DNA of 64,000 nucleotides from the NCBI GenBank assembly GCA_024734495.1, contig JALMQS010000085.1:16742334-16806333 (forward strand), in the 5' to 3' direction. Of the stretch, positions 22,551 through 33,234 are shown piece by piece. A program made the translations under genes and the position numbers. The notes below the pieces were generated by a model. The model worked only from the letters and a program-made list of their open reading frames with translations, made no database searches and was not told the origin of the DNA. Position 1 is the first letter of the stretch; each line of letters opens with the position of its first letter. This DNA comes from Forficula auricularia. Its lineage: Eukaryota > Arthropoda > Insecta > Dermaptera > Forficulidae.

Positions 22551-22783
22551 CAAAGGCGGATCCAGGGGGAGGGAGCGGAGGGGGCGACCGCCCCCTCCCC
22601 CATAGAGGCCCGCGCCTGGCAAAAAATTTGTAAAATAAAAAAAAAATTATTTTTTGAAAAAAATTGAAAATAAAGTTTTATATATATGTGTGTGTGTGTG
22701 TGTGTGTGGGGGGCGTCTCCCCCCGCTTGGACAATTCTATCGCGACACACTTTCACTTTTCTTAATTCCTGGATCCGCCCTTG
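22551..22783. mobile_element. Short hAT-like MITE (233 bp)
   Basis: Terminal inverted repeat caaaggcggatccagg at the left and cctggatccgcccttg at the right. Flanks atatgtaag and atatgtag suggest an 8-bp duplication with one indel. Internally GC-rich at the left and carrying a (GT)n microsatellite at about 22687-22708. Confidence 0.75.
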
Positions 22784-22826
22784 ATATGTAGACCATTAGA
22801 AAGCTAGAAATGCAAAAACTAGGTGT

Positions 22827-22944
22827 CGGCGGGAGTGCAGTTGTGGGGGATCCGAGGGTGGGAGGCGGGGTCGGGGTTGGGTGGGGAGGAAGTGTATTGG
22901 TGGGGGGCGGGTGTGTGGTTTTTTTTCGGAAGGGGTCAGGGATT
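22827..22944 (+). repeat. G-rich tract, quadruplex-prone
   Basis: About 115 bp with repeated GGG and GGGG runs separated by short T- or GT-containing loops on the plus strand, in an otherwise A/T-rich neighbourhood. This meets the simple G3+N1-7 pattern several times over. Confidence 0.65.
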
Positions 22945-22985
22945 TACGCACTTCGCTCGGTGTGTCTACCAGGTACTTAATTTAT

Positions 22986-23740
22986 TACAGAACCTTTAAA
23001 TTCAAGAGCTGACTTGAGAAAATGTAGTAAGCGATTATTTTTTAAGATATCAGCCTCAAAGTTAAAGTCGAGAGATGCCTATCTATGAAAATTACCAATG
23101 ATAGGTGAATTTTCAAAATAATTTTTCGAGCGATAAAGTTTGACGTATGGTAGTTATCTCTACTTCTACACAATAATGAATTGAGTTTGCTGGGAAAACA
23201 GCAATCATATCAAGTAGATATCTCTCCTCTCGTCAAAGCGTAATAGAATTCCCCGAAACATTTATACTATTTTGTCAAAGATGACGACAAACGGTTGTTT
23301 ATCCTAACAAATGACACCGAGTTGATTCGCGACGTTAGATAAAGGACCTTGGCCGTTTTTGATACATGCTATCTTTCTCAGGCGTGTCTGTTAGGTTCTA
23401 ATTTTGGAAATGGCGCGCTGCCTAACATCCGCTCTTTACAGTGTCTTGCGACAAATTGATAATTTCTAGCCCTGGTAGTCAACCCTTCTAGTAAAAAGGA
23501 CATCAAAAGGGTGGGCGTCATCGGTGACAAGCCGCCAAGAACACTAAATTCAAATATTAAAACCACCTAGAGAGAGTGAGAGAGAAAAAAAACTCAATTG
23601 ATATTCAAAATGTACCTTTATGTAATTAATATACTGTCTTTTGGAATACTATGCTATATAATTGGGGAGGGTTACCTTCACTTCAAGGTGTCATAGGTAT
23701 AGATACTAAATGAAAAATTAATTCACACCAATTTTTTATA
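22986..23740. other. Unassigned sequence of balanced composition
   Basis: Composition is less A/T-rich around 23340-23560, but no frame longer than about 60 codons and no recognisable motif. No repeat partner in this window. Confidence 0.4.
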
Positions 23741-23742
23741 TA

Positions 23743-24509
23743 CAGTGTGCATAGGAAAGTCCCTTTAACCTGAAAATACTTGCGAACGGAGAGTGCTATA
23801 GCCAGAGCCAAGTGAGAGTAGCAGTATAAAGCGACTATGCCTGACCCTATGCAAACGTTTCCAGCGCCCCAGTGGCGAAATGTGGAAGTTAACCATTGCA
23901 AATCGAAAACGAAAGAGATAGAGCAAAATTTCCAATTAGAAAGTTTTAGAGCATCCAATACGCAATTAATTAATTACGAAACGATATTTGGTTTATACGG
24001 ATAAGATAAATTGACGCCTTTTTCAAGACATTCTCTACATTAACTTTTTGTCACTATGAGACTTAGAGTTTAGTTTACCTATTTTGTTTTTGTGTGTGAT
24101 GTTATCAAAATGTATTGGTGTAAGTACATACTAGTATTTATTCATTAAAATCGTGCATATTTGTTCTTCTCCTCTGGCTATTCCTTTCAAATTTTTACAC
24201 AAAATGGAGTGCATCGATTTTAGATATTTTTGGGGTATACATGCGCTAATTTATCTTATCCGTATAAACCAATATCGTTTTCGTACTAATTAATTGATGC
24301 TCTAAAACTTTCTAATTGGAAATTTTGCTCTATCTCTTTTTCGATTTGCAATGGTTAACTTCCACATTTAGCCACTAGGGGCGCTGGTGTCGTTTGCATT
24401 AGGTCGGGTCATAGTCGCTTTACTATACCGTTACCTCACTTGCGTGGCTGTAGCACTCTCCGTTCGCGAGTATTTTTTCAGGTTAAAGGGACTTTCTCTA
24501 CTTTACCTG
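23743..24509. mobile_element. TA-flanked foldback MITE (767 bp)
   Basis: TA on both sides, with long arms (about 280 bp) inverted around a ~220-bp centre. Shared words include 'gggactttc', 'gcactctccgttcgc', 'ggttaacttccacat', 'tagagcaaaatttccaatta' and 'cggataagataaatt'. The outermost ends are cagtgtgcataggaaa and ctctactttacctg. A mariner-type non-autonomous element is the simplest reading. The 91-codon frame in the left arm has no coding support. Confidence 0.8.
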
Positions 24510-24720
24510 TAGATATAAGTGTAAATAAAATAAGAATACTAAAGGACAGTTTCATCAAGATAGGATGACCCTGGAGTTATCTCTCGAAATGTGTGTCCCA
24601 TATAAAAAGAGAGGATGACCCTTAGACCATTAAATATATAGACCCGCCCTCTGCTACTCTCCACACAGAGTAAAGTGAGGCCAACATCGCCTACAGATGA
24701 CGTCACGTTCTCACATCAAC
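24510..24720. other. Unassigned sequence
   Basis: Short interval with a 'gatgaccct' word repeated (24565, 24614). No gene seen. Confidence 0.4.
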
Positions 24721-24724
24721 ATTC

Positions 24725-24918
24725 TTTTTTTTTTTTTTTTTTTTTTTTTTGACTTTTCGGCCTTTCTAGCCATAAGCCTAATTACGATACTAGTAATATT
24801 TTTAAAATTTGTCTCTACCCCGGGGGTCAGATTTTAGCTGGATGCTTCGAGTCGGATTCGAACCCGGGTCCCCTGGTTAGCTCGCTGTCACGCTACCGCC
24901 TAGCCTATCTGACCCCCC
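24725..24918 (-). mobile_element. tRNA-derived SINE, family S2, copy 2
   Basis: Minus-strand full-length copy: T-run at 24725-24750 (3' A-tail), 'cggcctttctagccataa', 'gtctctaccccgggg', then the B box complement ggattcgaacccgg and the A-box region to 'ctgacccccc'. A target duplication is not obvious. Confidence 0.8.
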
Positions 24919-25092
24919 ATAAATATTTTGGTATATTAATTTAATATTAATTTGCGATTATTGGAATCCAAAATAAATAATCTATTGGAGTAATTTTTTG
25001 GAGACGGGCTGTTAAGTGAAATTAAGTGGATATCGATGAGGCAGTCCAAAAAGAAGAAGATAATTTACACTATCTTTTTTATTCATAAAACC

Positions 25093-25124
25093 GACGTTTC
25101 GGAGGCTATTCCCTCCTTCTTCAG
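25093..25124 (-). ncRNA. Hammerhead-like ribozyme core, well preserved
   Basis: Minus strand: CTGAAGA, extra A, perfect 5-bp stem II GGAGG/CCTCC with loop GAATAG, then GAAACGTC. Position 7 is variable in hammerheads, so CTGAAGA is acceptable. The flanks can form a short stem I (AGGCC with GGTTT, two G-U pairs). GTC is the preferred cleavage triplet. Confidence 0.7.
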
Positions 25125-25345
25125 GGCCTGTAATTAATAAAAATGGGATTTACCCATCATTACAAACAAGATCAACACAATTTTTTTATAATTTTGTTTT
25201 TAATGATGGCAAATCCTGTCGGTGAGAAATCGTTTATGAATAAAATTATTATTATCATTTCCGTCCATTATTTAATTTATGATTCTGGAAGTTTATATTG
25301 GGAAATGAGGACAAGTTTTCGTGGGGGACTTTTTCATTCATCACA

Positions 25346-25374
25346 ACGTTTCGTCCACATGCCGACTTCTTCAG
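25346..25374 (-). ncRNA. Hammerhead-like ribozyme core
   Basis: Minus strand: CTGAAGA, A, stem II GTC/GAC around GGCATGTG, GAAACGTT. It lies in the left inner arm of the foldback. Confidence 0.6.
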
Positions 25375-25528
25375 GGCTTCTACAACTATAAGAACATTCT
25401 TGATATGATTTTACAAAAAGTACAGTTAGAATTCCAAAAACAAACAATTGGATAGGCCATGTTTGTCTCTGAATTCTAACTGTACTTTGTAAAATCATAT
25501 CAAGAATGTTCTTATAATTGTAGAAGCT

Positions 25529-25559
25529 CTGAAGAAGTCGGCAAAGTCGACGAAACGTT
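25529..25559 (+). ncRNA. Hammerhead-like ribozyme core
   Basis: Plus strand: CTGAAGA, A, stem II GTCG/CGAC, GAAACGTT. It is the right-arm counterpart of 25346-25374; the stem II pairing is longer here. Confidence 0.65.
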
Positions 25560-25680
25560 GGTGGATAAATAAAAAAGTCACACATAAAACTTGTCCTTAT
25601 TTTCCCAATATAAACTTTCAAATTATAAATAAAAATTATCTTCTTTTTTTGGACTGCCTCATCGATATCCATGAAATTAA

Positions 25681-26069
25681 TTGTTGTTTTTAATTTTAAA
25701 TCCCACTAAAAGATCATTACAAATATTATTACATTAACAGAGTTGCCAATTTAATTGATTAGAAAACTCGATAAATTGTTATTTAATTTAAAAATAGCCA
25801 ATACAAGCCAACCCCTCTCTACACATTGGCGTGGGCTTGGATTGGCCCAAATTGCCCCATAGTTTAGTGGAGGCATTATAGAATTACAAAGACCCTTTTC
25901 AGGCTCTTTCGCTATGAACGAATACTGCCTTAACGATTATATTGTTATTTCTAATCCAAAAAACTTAAATACCAAAATTTACAACTTGAAAAAAATATAA
26001 TGGAAGTGAAAGTAAAAAATAAATAAAAAATAAACTGCAACGGATCGTTTGCTAAACTTTATCAATGAA
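25681..26069. other. Repeat F remnant and unassigned sequence
   Basis: The first ~60 bp ('aaatcccactaaaagatcat') match the inner part of repeat F. The rest is unassigned. Confidence 0.4.
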
Positions 26070-26625
26070 CTATCGTAGTCTAGGGTAAAGTACTTTAAAA
26101 TATAATTTTACAAAAATTTTATATGACCATTTTTGTGGTCCTCAAGGTACTCAATTACAATATTAAATTTCATCAAAATTGGTTAAGTCATTTTCAAGAT
26201 ATTTAGAAAAAACTAAAAAAAGTACCGAAATAAAGTACTAATGTTTGTGGGCCGATATGTACCAAAAACTAATCAGCGCTTCATTTTGTTAAAATAATGT
26301 TAAGTTTTCAATTTCATTTCAATTGGATTTGCAACGGTGTGGAAAAAATCGCGGACGAAAAAAACGATAACATACATACATCCATTCCATCCACCCGCAC
26401 GCTTCCAAAAAAATGTCACTTTTTGGCCTCTCGACGAGACCCCAGGTAATTTTTGGCAAAACCGTCACGTGCTAAAATTCAATCCTAATTGAATACTACA
26501 ATTTGTGACCTTAATTGAGTCCATGGGTTCCGTAGTCTTTACCTGAGGACCCTTTGAAGTCGCGCTTGCAGCGACCGATTACAATACTTTGCCCATGCTT
26601 CGCATTGGATAAAGTAATAAACGAA
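26070..26625. repeat. Degenerate mariner-like element, related to family C
   Basis: The left end (tagggtaaagtactttaaa) and right end (caatactttgcccatgcttc) are partial complements and resemble the family C terminus. The part at 26475-26570 (ttgaatactacaa, 'ccatgggttccgtagtcttt', 'gaccctttgaag') recurs at 37595-37685. Heavily decayed. Confidence 0.4.
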
Positions 26626-27635
26626 TAGAATCTAATTTAATTTTGAATTTCAAAATCAGAAAAAAATCCCGGAATAATAAGGTTTTAGGCATTTTCTAAA
26701 ATTATCTAATTTTTTTAAACAACTTAATACTCTATTAAAACAAATATCTTTTTAAAAAATGCTATTTTCTCCCCGAATTTGGGCAGGGGAATTAATAGAG
26801 GAGTAAATCGAATCTAACTTAATTAAGACTAACTTTACAGAGAGCGAGTTTACCCTCACACGAGAACAGGGTCATATTGGAGAAACTGCACGCACTTTCC
26901 CATGACCACGATTAAGTTTTTTGGGGCGTCGCGTGCAAGTCCGCACCTTCGGTCGCCTTTTTCTACATTTAGCTACACGATCAAGATTAACGAAAAATCC
27001 CATCGGTGGAAAAAGTACCTAGCAAGGGGGAGGATTGGATGTAGTGAGCGTGAGCCTCTACTATACCAATAGGATTAGTTGGACGCTGGCAATTACAGCT
27101 TCATCTTCGCAAAAGTAGTCTGGTGCGTGCATGAGGGCATGTATTGGTGTGTGTTTGGGCGTGTTTTATTGTATATTGTAGAAGAAGGGATAGTTTCAAA
27201 AGAGTACTCTCTAAGCTTAGGGGCCAAAGTAAAACCAAGTCGGTACGTAATAAAATTAATTAAATTGATCTTATTAATTTTCCCTTGGGAGAGTGATTGG
27301 ATTCAACATGTCTTTGAACATAATTCAACGTAATTCAAAATTATTCATTTTATTGATATTTTAAATGGAATTTGATCTTTTTATTAAAATTTTATTTATT
27401 GTAATGTTATATTGAGAAAGTAGTATAATTTGTAATTGTATACTTTTAATTTAATTTTACTTATTTTTTTGATATAATTCCAAAATTATGAACAATATTT
27501 ATTGAATATGTTAGTTTAAAAGAGTTAATTAAGCAAATTATATGGTAATTTGTAAAATTTTTAAAAAATAATTTGCTATTTAATAAAAGTTTTTATTAGT
27601 GTAACGATTTTTTTGCACCGTAGTGTATAAGAATA
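26626..27635. other. Unassigned sequence
   Basis: About 1 kb without recognisable repeats. 26840-27240 is less A/T-rich and holds an 84-codon plus frame (27079-27333) with no motif I recognise and no splice or start context that would support it. Confidence 0.4.
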
Positions 27636-28190
27636 GGGATACAAACGATATATCGATGTTTCAGTAGTAAAACAACGATGTTTAGAATCGATGTTCGCTA
27701 TGTACAAACCATCGATCTTCGATGTTTTTCTATACGATGTTGTTTTACAAACGAACGACTTTTTTCTACAGGCTGGAGCAACAATAACTCAACAAAGAAA
27801 CCGTTTGACAGTGAAACGGCTTTCAAAACTATTATTTTTAAATTCATTTAACCCCCGGGGGTAGAGACAAATTTTAAAAAAATAATAACTTGTAATCGTA
27901 ATTAGGCTTATGGCTAGAAAGGCCGAAAAGCCAAAAAAAAAAAAAAAAAAAAAATTCATTTACTAAATAAATTGTTCTGGATTTGGAAAAAAGTATATTA
28001 TGAGAATCACATGATTATCGTATAATCTTCTAATAAAAAAATTAACAACTTAAATCGTATTTTATTTTATAACAAAAAAAAACTATCGATGTTATGATAC
28101 ATCTTACATTACATACATACATTTTCTAGGCGATGTATCGATACGTCGATGTTTTTTTTACGATGTTTGCCTCCCTAAGAATCGTATAGT
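27636..28190. mobile_element. hAT-like MITE with clustered ATCGAT words, SINE inside
   Basis: Left end tagggatacaaacgatat and right end acgatgtttgcctcccta are imperfect inverted repeats. ATCGAT/ATCGATG words cluster in both subterminal regions (27650-27760, 28085-28175), a layout typical of transposase-binding subterminal repeats. A truncated S2 SINE is inserted at 27851. A similar ATCGAT cluster after 'ttagggatgagtagtatcga' starts at 33999. Confidence 0.55.
27851..27951 (+). mobile_element. 5'-truncated S2 SINE with TSD
   Basis: Only the 3' ~100 bp (from 'cccccgggggtagagac' to 'aaggccgaaaagcc' plus a long A-tail). Target duplication aaattcattta at 27840-27850 and 27952-27962. Confidence 0.8.
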
Positions 28191-28647
28191 GACTCCTAAG
28201 GAAGCAGTCAAAGTGCATAACGAGGAATCGATACCTTTTTTTTTTTTATTTATTTTTATTTTTTAAGCCTTTATTGGTTCAAATTACATGTTATCATCCA
28301 TAGGGTACTACAAAAATTTTTATTATAGGTAATTATAATTTTACTTTACTTATGTGCTGTCTAAATGGGCTTTGTTCTTGGTGACATAATAAATAAAAAA
28401 ATTATAATTTTAAATTTTTAGTATTCAATTTTTTTTTATTATTATTATTTTTATTGTTTTTTTATGTTTTTGAAAATAAAAAGTCAACTCCAAATAAATA
28501 GTAACATCTTTTTGGACAACCATGTATAATAGACTACACAACATGTGATATTTACTCTTACTTATTATAATAGTATCTTCTTAAAAATAATACTACATGT
28601 TTTGTTCCTTTATTTTATATTTGTAAAACAAAAGTTTTTATTATTAC
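28191..28647. other. AT-rich sequence, no feature recognised
   Basis: Long T-rich and A-rich runs; 'aagcctttattggttcaaat' near 28266 hints at an old 3'-end repeat. No gene. Confidence 0.4.
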
Positions 28648-28896
28648 GAACATGAATTTAGGTCATTTATCAAAGATTTTAATAGATATGTTTATATTGC
28701 ATGTAGGAAGCTCTTGTCCCCTCGGGAGTCGAACCCAAGCACTAGTATGTTGCATGTTTGGAGGTGATGGTCTCAAGGGTGTGACTAGTTGCCCGGAAAG
28801 CGTAATAGTGCTTGGGTTCGACTCCCGAGGGGACAAGACCCTCCTACATGCAATATAAACATGTCTATTAAAATCTTTGATAAATTCATGTTCGTA
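28648..28896. repeat. Foldback pair with tRNA-like B boxes in both arms
   Basis: Arms of about 90 bp (cgaacatgaattta, 'atcaaagattttaata', 'tatattgcatgtagg', 'cttgtcccctcgggagtc') are inverted around a ~65-bp centre. The right arm on the plus strand contains gggttcgactccc (B-box-like) preceded by 'gtgtgactagttgcccgg' (A-box-like), and the left arm contains the same B box on the minus strand. The left arm has an 8-bp insertion (ggtcattt). It could be two SINE-like units in inverted orientation. Confidence 0.7.
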
Positions 28897-29898
28897 AAAT
28901 TAATTGATTATATATCACAAGTTAATTTTGAGAAAAAATTCATTCTTTCTCAAACAGATACTAATTTCTTTACACAAAAGTTTTTATATTTGTATAGTTT
29001 ATTATTTAAAAAAAAAAAACTAATAAATATGGCAAAGAAACAACTGGGTTTTTGTACCTTTTTGGAAATTTCTAATACCGATATTAATACCGGTATACCG
29101 GTACAATGTTTAAAAAAATATCGAATACCGGAATTGTATTTTTTGTCCTGTTTTGAAAACCCTAGCTCTGAGAGATGGGCGTAGATATATACAGACAGAC
29201 AAACAGACATTATACTACTCAAATAGGGGTCTGTTTTACTTTTAAACGGAATCCTAAAACGATTTGATTTTTTTAGAGAGCTATACTTATTTATTTATTT
29301 AAATAAAAATAAAATTTTTATAATAAATAATTTGATTGACACCCGGTGGTTATCTTGTCTAGCCATAGAGTTCAATTTTGTTTATTCGTGCTTGAAACAG
29401 TTTAGCCCTCGTACTGGCGCTTGTTAATGGTTTAAGCACGCATTCAAAAGAGCCTTAAGGGATCCCAACAAGGAATGGAGCGGGATTTCAGTTGAGGGTC
29501 GACTAAAAGGAATGATTTAGAGACGACAAGCTAAGATAGAGTGTGATTAAACCTGAATCGGAGACGTGGGTTAAGAAAACTTTGGCAGCTTCTCCACCAA
29601 GCGCCGCGCACAGTGCTTTTATCTCGAATATTTTTTTAAGCCTTTTACCATCCCTTGCAATGGCGTGAAGATTATACATTTTTTCTATAGAAGGTAATAT
29701 TATATACACAGCCATATTTTCTTTTGAATCAATTTTTTAAAGATTTTCTTGAAAAAATGAAAAAAATAAAAGAAAATGTGAAAAGTTTTCTCAAGCCGAG
29801 GTACACTGCTTTTGTTGATTCGGCATAAATTTGAAGAATATGATTATATACATGTGTCAAATTTCACTAGCTTCGGATCAAGAGCTTACTTTATTATG
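28897..29898. other. Unassigned sequence with ACCGGT palindrome
   Basis: A palindromic 'accggtataccggta' word lies at 29089-29103 and a related 'accggtataccgg' occurs at 32432. 29340-29700 is less A/T-rich. Frames of 131, 90 and 70 codons overlap one another and the repeats and lack recognisable motifs. Confidence 0.4.
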
Positions 29899-29928
29899 TT
29901 AATAAATTAAGAATGAAGTGTAGGTATA

Positions 29929-30204
29929 TGCAGAGTGCTAAATTCCAAATATTGAACAAATTTGTATGTATCAATTCTATGTATAGTTTGTATTTTGTAT
30001 AATTGTATAAAAAAATCTTATAAAATGTTTGCAATTTTCAGTACTACTGAAGATGGTCTACTAGGGGTGACCGAAACTGTTTAGTAAATCTATCAAATAA
30101 AAATAATTTTAATTGACTAAAATTAGTCTATTTATTTATTTATTTTTTGTCCACTAAATAAACCTAAAATGTATAAAAAATCATTAAAATTTGTGAAAAG
30201 GGTA
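29929..30204 (+). mobile_element. Hammerhead-bearing insertion between 30-bp direct repeats
   Basis: The same 30-bp sequence (ttaataaattaagaatgaag plus tgtaggtata) stands at 29899-29928 and 30205-30234. The 276 bp between contain one hammerhead core and nothing coding. The repeats may be an unusually long target duplication. Confidence 0.55.
30047..30080 (+). ncRNA. Hammerhead-like ribozyme core
   Basis: CTGAAGA, extra T, stem II GGTC/GACC with loop TACTAGGGGT, then GAAACTGT. The last word deviates from the usual GAAACGT, so stem III is altered. Confidence 0.5.
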
Positions 30205-30304
30205 TTAATAAATTAAGAATGAAGTGTAGGTATAAATAGTATCTTAAAAGGTTTTACCTTTTGTCTCCATTTATGACTATCTACGTAAAACTTAACACGA
30301 TTAT

Positions 30305-31290
30305 TGATTAATGTATATAAATTTCTGAAAAAATGTTAAACAAATGAGAGATGTTGTACCTAACTAACTATACACCAATACCTCGCTTTGCGTCGTTTCA
30401 TTTGCGTTTTTTTCGACGTTGCGTCGCTTCTTAATTAGTACTAATTTTCACTGTGCGTCGTTAGATTTTCGAGGTTGCGTTGTTTTGGGTTCGAGTCTTT
30501 AATTTTTTTTTTAATTTTTCTTTTTTTTCTAAAAGATGGCACCACATTTGTTTCTAATTGCGCTATGCCATCAAAACTCGGGGATTTCCTTTCTAACTGA
30601 AAATCAACGCAATTTTAATACAGTTTTATTTTCACTTTGTTTTGCTAATTTTAGAGTTCAGTTTCAATTAGTGTGTTGTGCTTTTTTTTTAAAGAGAATA
30701 ATAAATTTTTATAAATTTCTCCGGGTTGGTTCTGGTTACAAAAAAAGGTAAATATTTTTCCAATTTATTTATTGGCAGAGTTATATTATTTTTTTACATA
30801 CACTTGTAATTTTACACTATGGACTCATCAGACAGTGATTAATTTTAATTTTGTTTTTCATAAATTAATTGAATAGTTTATTTTGTTTTTAATTGAATAC
30901 GTTTTTTTTGTTGTTTTTGTATGTATGTAATAAACTGTATATTTTTTGTTTTTTAAATGTTTACTTTGTTCAATTTTCTTTTTAAAAAGTAGTATTTTCG
31001 TAACCCTGGAACCTATCTTCGATCTTTACATGGTTTGCTATAGAAAATCTTAATTCACTTTGCGTCGTTTCAATTTGCGTCGTGTTTTTTCGGAACGTAA
31101 CCCCGACGCAAAGTGAGGTATTGGTGTACCATAGGAAGCTTATTTTATATTATTTTAATCGAATGAATAAGTTTAGTGAAATAATTTATCTGATAATTGG
31201 TGCGTAGTGTATCGATGTTTTTTAACAAAAATGACATAAGTATATAATAAAATTAAAATTATTCATTTTTCAACCGGAAATTCGGAATGT
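30305..31290. repeat. Repeat G, copy interrupted by a Tigger-like MITE
   Basis: 30305-30371 and 31129-31290 together match the complement of 21740-21954; the MITE at 30373-31126 sits between the halves. Confidence 0.8.
30373..31126. mobile_element. Tigger/pogo-like MITE (754 bp)
   Basis: Ends caccaatacctcgctttgcg and cgcaaagtgaggtattggtg are long inverted repeats, and TA is duplicated on each side. The uninterrupted target is visible in repeat G at 21890-21905. Inner repeats of 'ttgcgtcgtt' occur near both ends. The interior is A/T-rich with no intact transposase, though a short frame at 30536 and a 'MDSSDSD' stop-terminated frame near 30820 could be remnants. Confidence 0.85.
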
Positions 31291-31876
31291 AGAAATCTCT
31301 AAATTTAATTAGTTCTTCGTTTTGGAAATACAAAGTCGCTGAAAATATAAGCACCAAAACGAACTTTGCGCAATCTTTCTCTCTTGGCTTTTTTTGTATA
31401 TATTAGAATCTAGACCCACAGTAAAACAATAGATTGTGTATCGGAATTGGACAGACAGACAGATAAATATATGGTTGAAAATAACTTTTCTCCAGATTTT
31501 AAACATAATGTTTAAGCACGAATAAACAAAAAGAAAATGTTCCAGTGAATTCTGGACGCTAATGAAATTTTGAATTTACTTAAAAAGTCGACAGTTCATT
31601 ATGTCAAGAACATTTTTTTTAAGCGTTTAAACAGCAATAACAATATCTTTAGCATTATGACCACTATTTAGTATAAATTCTAAAAATCTCTCTACTTTTT
31701 TCACTTATAGTATAATATAGTATAGTCTAATATAGCTGATGTGCAATATTAAGCGTAGAATCTTAAATGAAACCAAAATACTTAGCTTTTTTGAACTTCA
31801 GTAGAAATTTGTTGTAATATTTTATCCCGAATCAATTTTCTTAAGAAACTTTTTTTTTTACTTTGCCATATGGTAT
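31291..31876. other. AT-rich sequence, no feature recognised
   Basis: No supported feature; a short tandem 'atagtataatatagtatagt' occurs near 31708. Confidence 0.45.
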
Positions 31877-31884
31877 GGTCAAGT

Positions 31885-32042
31885 CGAGGGTGAACCGCGA
31901 CCTAATATCGTGTATAGTTGTACACCTACTTCCACTCCCACTTTCATTTCCAAATATTTCCAAAAAATTCTAGTATTTTAAATACTAAAATAATTCCACA
32001 TAATTCCAAGGACGTTTACACCTAATTCCAATCGCGGTTAAC
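31885..32042. mobile_element. hAT-type MITE family M, copy 3 (nested in family C)
   Basis: Exact 8-bp duplication ggtcaagt (31877-31884, 32043-32050). Left end cgagggtgaaccgcgacc. The right end stops at 'tcgcggttaac', slightly shortened. The target word is part of the family C terminus (atggtcaagt/atcgtaatcg), so the MITE landed within that repeat's end. Confidence 0.87.
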
Positions 32043-32460
32043 GGTCAAGTATCGTAATCGTGCATGAAAAAAGTGCTTTTTTTGGTTCGTTTTTCAAAAT
32101 ATCTCAAAAACAGCTGTAACAATTTTGATTAAAAAAAAAATTAGACGAAGCCATGGCGTTTTGGTCTACAAAAAACCCCCATTTAAGGGAACATCGAAAA
32201 AATTATATTTTTTGAGATATTATCTGTTTTGTCAAATTGCCTTTAGTACGATACCAAATTTTTGTAGAAGTACTAGCTCGAAAACTAGTGTGAATATCAA
32301 AACAAATTTTCACATAGTAGTTTTGGTGCAGTGAGATTAAGAGCTGATTAGATTTTGGTTGAAATCGAACAAAAATTAAAAGGGGGAGGGGGAGAGGAAG
32401 GTTAAAAATTAAAATTATAAGATTTTCAAACCGGTATACCGGGGTATAAAGTGACGACAT
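32043..32460 (+). repeat. Mariner-like family C repeat
   Basis: Continues from the split terminus: 'aatcgtgcatgaaaaaagtg', 'tatctcaaaaacagctg', 'gaagccatggcgttttgg', 'ttttggtgcagtgagatta' and a G-rich block. Frames inside are repeat-derived. Confidence 0.65.
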
Positions 32461-32514
32461 GTAAAACTCTATTGATTGATTTTTTTATCAATTTTCCTAG
32501 AATCTTGTAAACTA

Positions 32515-32985
32515 ATTAAATTATATAAATTTTAATTTTCTCATTATATATATCAAAGAATAATTGATACGTCAACAAGAATTATTTTGACCGCGCTGAT
32601 TTGAAAAAAGATATTTTTATCTCGCGAGACTACTGCGGATTACGCTATTGGAGTCTGCAGAGTATTAAGTCTGGACCAAGAGAGAAAAAGATGTAATCCA
32701 CTTAGCTACAATCCAACGTCAGCCCGCTAGACATTCGGATGGATCACCATGATCACCATGATCCATCCGAATGTCTAGCGAACTATACGAAAATGATGTT
32801 GGATTGTAGCTAAGTGGATTACATCTTTTTCTCTCTTGGTCCAGACTTAATACTCTGCAGACTCCAATAGCGTAATCCGCAGTAGTCTCGTGAGATAAAA
32901 ATATCTTTTTCAAATCAGCGCGTTCAAAATAATTCTTGTTGACGTATCAATTATTCTTTGATATATTAATGAGAAAATTAAAATT
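32515..32985. repeat. Foldback element D, copy 1 (near-perfect hairpin)
   Basis: About 228-bp arms (32515-32742 and 32750-32985) are almost exact complements around a tiny centre containing 'ccatgatcaccatgatcc'. Shared words: 'gacgtatcaattattctttg', 'gcggattacgctattggagt', 'taagtctggaccaagagaga', 'ctacaatccaac'. A second copy is at 52429-53500. Confidence 0.92.
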
Positions 32986-33234
32986 TATTTAATATCATTA
33001 TTTCAAGTTAGAAATATATAAGTTCAAATATTATTTTCACTCAATATTTGACAAAAATTCCCTACATTAGAGTCGCGATCGAATAAAATGTAGAAAACCT
33101 TCAGTTAATTAAATTATAGATACGATTAACCAAACAATTTCGGAAATATTTAATGCAAAAACATTTCCCTATATAAATAAATGATCTAGACAGTAATGTT
33201 TCTCTTTGAATAGATTAATTAGATGTGTACGAGA

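Larger units (their letters stand above)
21955..22985 (+). repeat. Helitron-like repeat F, copy 5, interrupted
   Basis: Contains the diagnostic start (aaacgagcaaaattg, 'gaaaacggctctaccgattt') and, about 900 bp on, the hairpin word cttcgctcggtg followed by 'ccaggtactt'. It is interrupted by a hAT-like MITE (22551-22783) and a G-rich tract. Confidence 0.4.
25026..25671. mobile_element. Hammerhead-bearing foldback element, TSD-flanked
   Basis: Ends gtggatatcgatgaggcagt and ctgcctcatcgatatcca are inverted, and the 9-bp word tgaaattaa flanks the element (25017-25025, 25672-25680). The interior has a second inverted pair of ~150-bp arms (about 25280-25438 versus 25467-25620). Three hammerhead cores lie inside. 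There is no ORF of note, so this would be a non-autonomous, possibly Penelope-like derivative. Confidence 0.75.

Noticed and set aside
28652..29184. Gene formed by overlapping frames of 68, 131 and 90 codons
   Set aside because: The first two begin inside a tRNA-like foldback and all lack recognisable motifs; overlapping opposite-strand frames point to chance.
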